The position numbers and the translations under genes are program-made. From NCBI GenBank assembly GCA_963711315.1, contig CAVQDQ010000003.1, positions 682,001-746,000 of the forward strand: 64,000 nucleotides of DNA. Direction: 5' to 3'. Source of the stretch: PALSA-612 sp963711315 (GTDB lineage Bacteria; Actinomycetota; Thermoleophilia; Gaiellales; Gaiellaceae). Below the pieces are notes generated by a model. That model was not told the origin of the DNA, did not search any database, and worked only from the letters and a program-made list of their open reading frames with translations. This document shows, piece after piece, positions 57,695 to 64,000 of this stretch. The first letter of the stretch is position 1. Each line of letters begins with the position of its first letter.

Positions 57695-58879
57695 ATGAAG
57701 CTGCCGCCGGTAGTCCTCGGAGGCGGCATCACAGGTCTCGGGGTCGTCCGCAGCCTGGGCAAGGCGGGGTTGCAGCCGCACCTCGCCTGTGAGCCCGGAG
57801 ACTTCGCGAGCCGGTCGCGGTGGGTACGCGGTCGGACCCTCCCGCTCCGGGACACGCTCGACGTCAGGTCCCTGATCGCAGAGCTCACGGCGGCCGGACT
57901 GGAATCGGCGGTGCTCATCCCGTGCACGGATCAGTGGTGCCATGCGGTGATCGAGCTCCCCGACCCAGCATCCTCGCGATACCCGACGAGCATGCCGAGC
58001 CGTGCGACGGTGGAGATGCTCCTCGACAAGTGGCTCCTCTCGAGGACACTCGAGGAGCTAGGGGTGCCGCATCCCCGTACGTACGAGCTGACGGACGAGG
58101 CGCAGCTCGCCGAGGTCACGCCGCCGATCTTCCTCAAGCCGCGGAGCTCCGGCCATTTCTACGACGCCTTCAAGCGCAAGGCGTTGCAGTTCCGCGATCG
58201 CGACGAGGCCGTCGACGCCTTTCGCTCGATGGCCCGCGCGGGGTATACGGCCGTGCTCCAGGACTACGTTCCTGGTCCGCCGACCGCGCACTTCTTCATC
58301 GACGGGTTCGTCGACCGCACCGGCGTCTGCCGGGGGAGGCTCGTGCGAGAGCGCGTGAGGATGTTCCCCGTCGACTTCGGGAACAGCTCGATGACCGTGA
58401 CCATCGCTCCCGAAGCCGCTCGAGACGCGATCGAGAGCCTGGATCGGCTGCTCGCCGGCATCGACTATCGGGGTGCGTTCAACGCCGAGTTCAAACGGGA
58501 CTCCCGGGACGGCGTCGCGAAGCTGATCGAAGTGAACTGCCGACCGTGGTGGTTCATCGACTTCGCAGCCCATTGCGGCGTCGATGTCAGCCTGATGATG
58601 TACCGGGATGCGCTCGGTCTCGACGTCGCTACGGTCGATCACTATGCGATCGGCGAGCGCTGTGGGGTGCTCGTCGACGACATCAAGGCCTACTGGTCGC
58701 GGCGGAGCTCGCGGGAGTTGAGCCTGGCCCGCTGGCTCACGTCCTGGATCGGCGCGACTTCGTCGACGTTCGAGCTCCACGATCCGGTACCGGCGATCGC
58801 CGAGCTTTCCTCCACGGCCCACCGAACGGTCACGCGTGCGCTCAGGCGACGCCTTGGCCCAGTGAGCCCAAGTGGCTAA
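57695..58879 (+). CDS. ATP-grasp carboxylate-amine ligase-like protein
   Basis: A 394-residue ATP-grasp enzyme. N-terminal VVLGGGITGLGVVRSLGKAG, a Rossmann-like opening; ATP-grasp region PPIFLKPRSSGHFYDAFKRKALQF (phosphate-binding Lys), the hinge AVLQDYVPGPPTAHFFIDGF, and the metal site GAFNAEFKRDSRDGVAKLIEVNCRPWW (E...N). The family joins a carboxylate to an amine via an acyl phosphate. Substrate unknown. GGAGG lies upstream of ATG 57695 (GTG 57692 possible). The next gene overlaps it by 8 bp. Confidence 0.8.
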   Translation: MKLPPVVLGGGITGLGVVRSLGKAGLQPHLACEPGDFASRSRWVRGRTLPLRDTLDVRSLIAELTAAGLESAVLIPCTDQWCHAVIELPDPASSRYPTSMPSRATVEMLLDKWLLSRTLEELGVPHPRTYELTDEAQLAEVTPPIFLKPRSSGHFYDAFKRKALQFRDRDEAVDAFRSMARAGYTAVLQDYVPGPPTAHFFIDGFVDRTGVCRGRLVRERVRMFPVDFGNSSMTVTIAPEAARDAIESLDRLLAGIDYRGAFNAEFKRDSRDGVAKLIEVNCRPWWFIDFAAHCGVDVSLMMYRDALGLDVATVDHYAIGERCGVLVDDIKAYWSRRSSRELSLARWLTSWIGATSSTFELHDPVPAIAELSSTAHRTVTRALRRRLGPVSPSG

Positions 58880-59889
58880 GTCGAGCAAGCTCCTCGTCAG
58901 AGAGCTGCCATCAGATGAAGACGATCTGTGGTCCGACTTCGTGCGCACATCTCCATCCGGAAGCGCGTACAGCCGGCATTCCTACCTCGACGCTCTTTGC
59001 GTGGCGGCCGGCGGGGAGAGCCTTCGTGTTGGCCGCGTTCCGGGGGGACGAGCTCGCGGGAGGCGTCGGCGTCTACGAGCACCCGTCCCGGGCCGGCACG
59101 CTCGTCGCTCCGCGACTGCTCCTGTACTACAACGGCTTCGTCCTTCGTGACTACGACACCAAGTACCCGTCCGAGCGCTCGGCGCGCGAGGTCGAGACGA
59201 TCACAGCGCTTGCGGCAGCTCTGTCGAGGAGGGGCTACGCGCGCCTCGAGCTGCGCAGTCGGGACGCTGTCAAGGACGGGCGTCCTCTGCTCTCGCACGG
59301 CTGGCGCGTCGAGCCGACGTACTCGTTCGTCGTACCGCTCGCCGATCTCGACGCCCAGTGGAACCGGATCGAGCGCAACCTGCGACGCCTGGTCGAGCGG
59401 GCTCAGGCGTCCGGGCTCATGCTCGAGGTCGATGGTGAGTTCGACGCGTTCTACGACCTGCACGCGGAGACCCATGAGCGCAAGGGAGCGCCTCTCTACC
59501 TCGAGCGGGAGGCGTTTCGGCGCTACCACGCACAACTGTCCGAGGCGGGCCTCTGCCACCTCTTCCACGCGCGGCTCCCGAACGGCCAGGTGGCCGCATC
59601 ACAGCTCGTCCTCGTCGGCCATCCCGTGACCCACACCGTGAGCGCGGCGACGGCAGCTGCGCACCAGAACGTCGGCGCGAGCCCGTTCCTCCGCTGGCAC
59701 GTGTTCAAATGGCTTGCGGCGAACGGCTACGCGGCAAACGACCTGACCGATGCGACGCTCGGGAGCGTCAGCCACTTCAAGAGCCAGCTCGGAGCAGACC
59801 TGACGACGTCGCTCGTTGCGAGCCGGCCGGAATCTGCGCGCTTCCGTGCCCTGGCCGCGGCTCGCCGTCTGCTCGGGCGGGGAGGCTGA
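58872..59889 (+). CDS. FemAB-like GNAT acyltransferase, frameshifted near 59,018
   Basis: Fem/GNAT-fold protein like those that add amino acids to cell-wall or surface molecules. GTG 58872: KLLVRELPSDEDDLWSDFV, GSAYSRHSYLDALC. The frame slips near 59018 and continues RAFVLAAFRGDELAGGVGVY. Then PTYSFVVPLADLDAQWNRIE, NLRRLVERAQASGLML, ETHERKGAPLYLEREAF and the signature region ASPFLRWHVFKWLAANGY, DLTDATLGSVSHFKSQLGAD (FKxxLG). About 339 residues after repair. Confidence 0.78.
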
Positions 59890-59892
59890 CGC

Positions 59893-61578
59893 ATGCCCCG
59901 AACGGTCGCCGACTCGATCTGCTCGGAGCTCATCAGCTTCGGCGTAACCGACGTCTTCGGATTGCCGGGCAGCCAGACGATCGACCTCTGGGAGGCTTTG
60001 CGGCGAAGCGGTCTTCGTACCGTCGTACCGACGAGTGAGCTGAGCGCGTCATTCATGGCGGGTGGCTACGCACGCGCATCCGGTCGGCCGGGAGCGCTCG
60101 TGACGATCGGAGAGCCGGGCTTCACGTTCGCGTTGTCGGGCGTCGTCGAATCGCTTCTCGACTCCGTGCCTCTGCTCCACATCGCGAGCCCATCGCGGCG
60201 CGTCGCTCCCGGGCCCTCGGGGGAGCTCCGCCAGGACGACGTTGCACGCCTCGTCTACAAGGCCGTCTTCGAGCCGGCCGAGCCAGCGGACGTTCCCGGC
60301 CGGCTGAACGACGCGATCGCGACGACGACCGCGGGCGAGCCCGGCCCCGTGCTCGTACAACTGGCGCCCGCCCTGCTCGGCGCTACGGCGCCGAACGGCG
60401 CTTCCCCGGCCACGGAGGCGCCCACGCTCCCCGATCGGCCGACGGTGGATCAGCTGGTCGACGAGCTTCGAAGGGCGAGGCGGCCGTTGCTCTTCTGCGG
60501 GAACGGCGTTTCCCGCGCGGCCAAAGACGTCGTCCGGCTGGCGGAGTCGCTCTCGGCTCCGGTGCTGACTACGACCTCGGGAAGAGGCGTGATCCCGGAG
60601 ACGCATCCGCTCAGCCTGCCGCACGACGTCGTCGGGGCAGATGTCACGGCTCTCAACGAGCTGATTCGGGCATGCGATCTCGTCTTAGTCCTGGGCGCAC
60701 GGCTGTCCCACAACGGCAGCCGCGGCGGTGCTCTCGTCCTCCCGGAGGAGAGCCTCGTCCGGGTAGACGCGTCGGCACAGGTCCTCGGCGCGGGCTATCC
60801 CGCGCGCCTCGAGGTCGTCTGCGATGCGCCGACGCTCGTCTCGGCAATGGCGGACGATCTCGAGCGCGAACGTGGCGCCTCGACGTGGAACGAGGACGAG
60901 ATCGCCCGCTGGAACGCGCGCCTCGAGGTGGAATCGCTGCCCAGGCTCGCTGTGCCGCGGGTCGGGGGAGTGAGCGCGAGCCAGTTCTTCGTGAACCTCC
61001 GGGAGGTCGTGCCCGACGGGGTTCCCGTCGCGACGGACTCGGGGCTCCACCAGTACCTGGTGCGCGCGCACTTCCCGGTGGTCGCGCCGAGAACGCTGCT
61101 CGTCCCGACGGACTTTCAGTCAATGGGCTTCGGCGTACCGACCGCGATCGGAGCGTCCCTCGCGACGGACGGCCCCGCGATCGCCGTGGTCGGCGACGGC
61201 GGCTTCAACATCAACGCCACGGAGCTGTTGACCGCGGTACGGGAGCGAATCGCCCTGACCGTGATCGTTCTCGTCGACCGCCAGCTCGGCCTGATCCGTG
61301 CACAGCAGCTCCGGCGCACAGGGCGGCCTTCGGGGGTGGACATTCCCGGCCCGGACCTCGAGCGCTTCGCGGAATCCGTCGGCGCGGACTATCTCCCGCT
61401 TCCGGACGGGGATGCATCGCCCCTCCGAGAGACGCTTCGCCGCGGAGCGGTGACCGTCGTCGAGCTACCCGCCACCGACACCGGGGCCGCCCGTCGCGCG
61501 CAGGCACGAGGTCTCATGGTTGCGACGGGGCGCAAACTACTCGGACCACGGTCGGCCGCACCCAAGGGCGGCCAGTAA
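59893..61578 (+). CDS. thiamine diphosphate enzyme, acetolactate synthase-like
   Basis: A 561-residue ThDP enzyme with three domains. PYR: FGLPGSQTIDLWEALRRSG and the catalytic Glu in PTSELSASFMAGGYARAS (about residue 48). Middle domain: LLFCGNGVSRAAKDVVRLAE. PP: the ThDP motif VVGDGGFNINATELLTAV, with GDG and Asn. It resembles the acetolactate synthase/pyruvate-oxidase family, but the divergence and locus suggest a sugar- or amino-acid-related role, for example YerE-like addition of a C2 unit to a CDP-sugar. It follows FemAB by 3 nt. Confidence 0.82.
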   Translation: MPRTVADSICSELISFGVTDVFGLPGSQTIDLWEALRRSGLRTVVPTSELSASFMAGGYARASGRPGALVTIGEPGFTFALSGVVESLLDSVPLLHIASPSRRVAPGPSGELRQDDVARLVYKAVFEPAEPADVPGRLNDAIATTTAGEPGPVLVQLAPALLGATAPNGASPATEAPTLPDRPTVDQLVDELRRARRPLLFCGNGVSRAAKDVVRLAESLSAPVLTTTSGRGVIPETHPLSLPHDVVGADVTALNELIRACDLVLVLGARLSHNGSRGGALVLPEESLVRVDASAQVLGAGYPARLEVVCDAPTLVSAMADDLERERGASTWNEDEIARWNARLEVESLPRLAVPRVGGVSASQFFVNLREVVPDGVPVATDSGLHQYLVRAHFPVVAPRTLLVPTDFQSMGFGVPTAIGASLATDGPAIAVVGDGGFNINATELLTAVRERIALTVIVLVDRQLGLIRAQQLRRTGRPSGVDIPGPDLERFAESVGADYLPLPDGDASPLRETLRRGAVTVVELPATDTGAARRAQARGLMVATGRKLLGPRSAAPKGGQ

Positions 61579-61589
61579 GCGCCGCACAT

Positions 61590-62651
61590 TCAAGGCTGGG
61601 TGGCCCGATCCGTAGACATCCTCGCAGTAGTCCAGAAGAACGACTCATCGATCTCGTTGGCCGCCCGGAGATGCTCGATCTGCTTGAGGCGCGTGAAGTC
61701 GCGCGAGAGGAACTCGTCTGCGGTCAGGCCCACCGCTGCAAACCGCTCGCGCAGCTCGTGAGCGCCGCGCTCAACGGTCCAGTCACATGCAAAGTCTGGC
61801 AGCAGCTCGTGGATCTTCGAGAACGACACGCGGTAGCTGCGCTCGTCTGGGCTCCGCCCACCCACCCTGACGTCGGCAGTCCGGAAAAACGCTTCCCACG
61901 ATCCCGGCGACATCGCGGATCTGATAGTTGGCGTCCCGGTCGCCGACGTTGAGGATCTGGTCATGAACGCCGCTCCGCGGAGCCTCGGCCACGCACGCGA
62001 TCGCCTGGCAGATGTCGAGAACGTGGACGAGGGGCCTCCACGGTGTCCCGTCCGACTCCATCCGGATCTCGCCCGTCGTCCAGGCGAGACCACAGAGGTT
62101 GTTGACGACGATGTCGAAACGCATGCGGGGAGATGCGCCGTAGGCCGTGGCGTTGCGAAGGAACGTCGGCGAGAAGGCGTCGGTCGCCAGCGCCGAGACG
62201 TCGCGCTCTACGAGTCTTTTGCAGTCGGCGTAGGCGGTTTGCGGATCGAGTGGGCGATTCCTCGTCGACGAGATCTTCGTCCGAGCGGCCGTAGACGCTG
62301 CAGGACGACGTGTAGATGAAACGGCTGACGCCCGCCGTCCTCGCAGCGGCAGCGAGCCGCACGGAGCCCTCGTGGTTTATCGCGTACGTGATTGTCGGCG
62401 CCAGCTGGCCAACCGGATCATTCGACAGCTCGGCCATGTGGACGACCGCATCGAAGCCCTCGAGATCGCTCGGAGCAAGCTCGCGGATGTCTCGCGCGAT
62501 CGTGTTCACAGGCGGCCGGCGCGTCGTCGTAGAGCGATCCCGACCGATAGAAGCCGGTGTCGAGCCCCACGACGTCGAACCCTCTTTCAACGAGGTACGG
62601 GCACAGCACGGAGCCGATGTACCCGTCGCTTCCGGTTACGAGCAGTCTCAT
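61590..62651 (-). pseudogene. NAD-dependent sugar epimerase/dehydratase, three frameshifts
   Basis: Extended SDR. ATG 62651: MRLLVTGSDGYIGSVLCPYL (NAD motif). Slip 1 near 62515, then DIRELAPSDLEGFDAVVHMA and FIYTSSCSVYGRSDEDL. Slip 2 near 62255, after which the expected Tyr/Lys region and MRFDIVVNNLCGLAWTTGEI appear. Slip 3 near 61895, then RVSFSKIHELLPDFACDW, ending at 61590. About 353 residues after repair, the family length. The wording NNLCGLAWTTG and WRPLVHVLDICQAI are typical of this group. Sugar unknown. Confidence 0.72.
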
Positions 62652-62656
62652 GCGCG

Positions 62657-63311
62657 CTAGAGCAGGAGCTTCCGGCCGTAGAAGCCTTCGGCGAGCCCGG
62701 TCTGCGAGCCCGACTCCATACCCCTGAGCCTGAGCACCGCGCGAAACACGTCGTCGGTGAACCAGCGCTTGCCGTGCTGCGACTCGAAGTGCTCCCGAAG
62801 TGCTCGCAGTTTCCGCTCCGCCAGCTCCTCCGAGATCTCCACAAAGACGTTGGGGCTCCCGAAGTCGCCGTCGTACTTCGGTACCTCGTATTCGAGGATG
62901 AGATGGTCGCGGAAGGTGTTCCACGTCAGCTCGCAGACGAGTCGATGATCCTGGTGGAGGTCGTCGCGCTGGTGGGTGAGGATGAGATCGGGCGAGACGT
63001 CGGCCTTGAGCGCCTCGAACAGGTCCTTGACAGCCGCGCCGTGATACGGAAGGAACCCGTCGCGAAACTCCTCGACGACCACTGTCGAGGAGGCGAAGTT
63101 GGAAAGCAGACCGGCGGCGCTTGCGCTCGGCCTCCTCGCCCCGGGCGCCTATCCCGCTGAGCACGACCCAGTGGACGCGCGCCGCTGGCGCGAGCTCAGC
63201 CAGTCTGAGGATCGTCCCGGCACACCCGATCTCGATGTCGTCGCTGTGAGCGCCGAGGGCGAGAACCGTGGGCGCATCACCAACCGCCGCGTCGAGGCGG
63301 AGGGTCAACAT
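62657..63311 (-). CDS. PIG-L/LmbE-family deacetylase, frameshifted near 63,105
   Basis: Zinc-dependent N-deacetylase family for sugars such as GlcNAc-PI or bacillithiol/mycothiol precursors. ATG 63311 overlaps the upstream gene stop (TGATG): VLALGAHSDDIEIGCAGTIL, the AHPDD-type metal motif with Ser for Pro. The frame slips near 63105, then VVVEEFRDGFLPYHGAAVKD, LILTHQRDDLHQDHRLVCEL (second metal motif, HxDxxxDH) and ESQHGKRWFTDDVFRAV. About 218 residues after repair. The context suggests an amino sugar in the surface polysaccharide. Confidence 0.8.
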
Positions 63312-64000
63312 CAGCCGACGCTGGGCGAGGGCTCGTTGGGCTCGTCGGCGTAGTCCCAGACCTGCCACGGTGGACGGCCGCTCGCGGCGAGGGCGTCGAG
63401 CCGATACTTGTCCTTCAACGTGTCCATGGGCTCCCAGAACCCTTCGTACGGGTACGCGATGAGCTTCTCCTCGGCCATCAGACGGTGCAGCGGCTCATCG
63501 ACGAGATCCTCGGCTTCCTCGATGTAGTCGAAGATCTCACGGCGAAACACGAAGAAACCGGCGTTCTGCCACATTCCCGACTTCGTGATGTCGACGAGCG
63601 AGCGCACGACGTTCTCTTCGTCGAAGGTCACGATGTGGAAGACGGCCGTAGGGTGGGCCGCGAGGAAGATGCCCACCTTGTCGCTTGCCAGCAGCGTGTC
63701 GATCAGCCCAGCCAGGGGGGCGTCGGTCAGCCCGTCGCCGTACGTCGCAAGGAAGACGTCGTCATCGCCGATGTGTGGCTCCACGGCCTTGAGTCGCTGG
63801 CCTATGACCGTGTCCTGCCCCGTGTCGGCAAAGGTGATTGACCAGGGCGACCCGTCGCTGCCGTTCTCAGCGGAGCGCTGGTACGTCTCGAAGTACTTCT
63901 CGATCACGTCTCCCCTGTGTCCGAGGCAGAGCACGAACTCGGAGTGCCCGAAGCTCGCGTAGTACTTCATGATGTGCCAGAGCATGGGGCGGTCGCCGAC
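63311..64000 (-). CDS. rfbF: glucose-1-phosphate cytidylyltransferase, 5' end outside window
   Basis: Makes CDP-glucose from CTP and glucose-1-phosphate. 229 residues are visible; the N-terminal CTP loop is beyond the window edge. Seen: GDRPMLWHIMKYYASFGHSEFVLCLGHRGDVI, VFLATYGDGLTDAPL (metal-binding Asp), MWQNAGFFVFRREIFDYI and AYPYEGFWEPMDTLKDKYRLD. These match RfbF/DdhA closely. CDP-glucose leads to 3,6-dideoxyhexoses or branched CDP-sugars, which fits the ThDP enzyme nearby. Confidence 0.9.
   Translation of the reverse strand, partial: VGDRPMLWHIMKYYASFGHSEFVLCLGHRGDVIEKYFETYQRSAENGSDGSPWSITFADTGQDTVIGQRLKAVEPHIGDDDVFLATYGDGLTDAPLAGLIDTLLASDKVGIFLAAHPTAVFHIVTFDEENVVRSLVDITKSGMWQNAGFFVFRREIFDYIEEAEDLVDEPLHRLMAEEKLIAYPYEGFWEPMDTLKDKYRLDALAASGRPPWQVWDYADEPNEPSPSVG

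Overview
The window is high-GC, gene-dense bacterial chromosome. The gene content (acyl-CoA carboxylase alpha, beta and epsilon subunits, CarD, ClpC, a Lon-like PDZ protease, an ATP-type PEP carboxykinase, a SigH-type sigma factor beside a YacP-like NYN gene) fits an actinobacterium. The repeat proteins at the left edge and the many GTG/TTG starts suggest a deep lineage such as Thermoleophilia (Gaiellales/Solirubrobacterales). That placement is inference from gene content; no rRNA gene is present.

1-6.3 kb: the 5' part of a secreted protein, two decayed tandem copies of a secreted repeat protein, pckA, a GNAT acetyltransferase, and an overlapping trio of tyrosine recombinase, DUF1461 membrane protein and tyrosine recombinase. 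6.3-16 kb: central carbon metabolism (citrate synthase, isocitrate dehydrogenase, malate dehydrogenase, and sucC/sucD with a methyltransferase between them), plus an SDR, a Lon-like protease and an aminotransferase. 16-23 kb: a tiny Asp/Thr-rich peptide gene followed by a JmjC/cupin-4 oxygenase, facing a sucrase/ferredoxin-like gene; then acyl-CoA carboxylase subunits, pgsA, a PLP enzyme and tRNA-Thr.

23-34 kb: an intron-type PD-(D/E)XK nuclease, a large secreted glycosidase-like protein, and a minus-strand run rpe-zwf-mscS-(gltX remnant)-cysS-rlmB-yacP-sigH. This run keeps the Firmicutes order cysS-rlmB-yacP-sigH. rpiA, a four-TM membrane protein and mutY read the other way. 34-44 kb: a two-component system, ispF, a PHP phosphatase, ispD, carD, radA, a lipoprotein, a glycosyltransferase and clpC.

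44-64 kb: a surface polysaccharide locus. It holds nucleotide-sugar enzymes, a CpsB-type phosphatase, a CpsD-type tyrosine kinase, six glycosyltransferases or related genes, an O-antigen ligase, a Wzx-type flippase, a secreted glycosidase with Ig-like repeats, a polysaccharide deacetylase, and an unusual ATP-grasp/FemAB/ThDP-enzyme cassette. It ends in a CDP-glucose synthase cut by the window edge.

Two features run through the whole window. First, at least nine genes have a TANNNT -10 hexamer only 6-9 nt before the start codon, which points to leaderless transcription; in two divergent pairs the two -10 elements overlap. Second, about twenty genes are broken by single-base frameshifts, a stop codon or a lost start. 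These include sucD, which should be essential, so many are probably assembly or sequencing errors. Such genes are given here as one feature spanning the inferred original gene.
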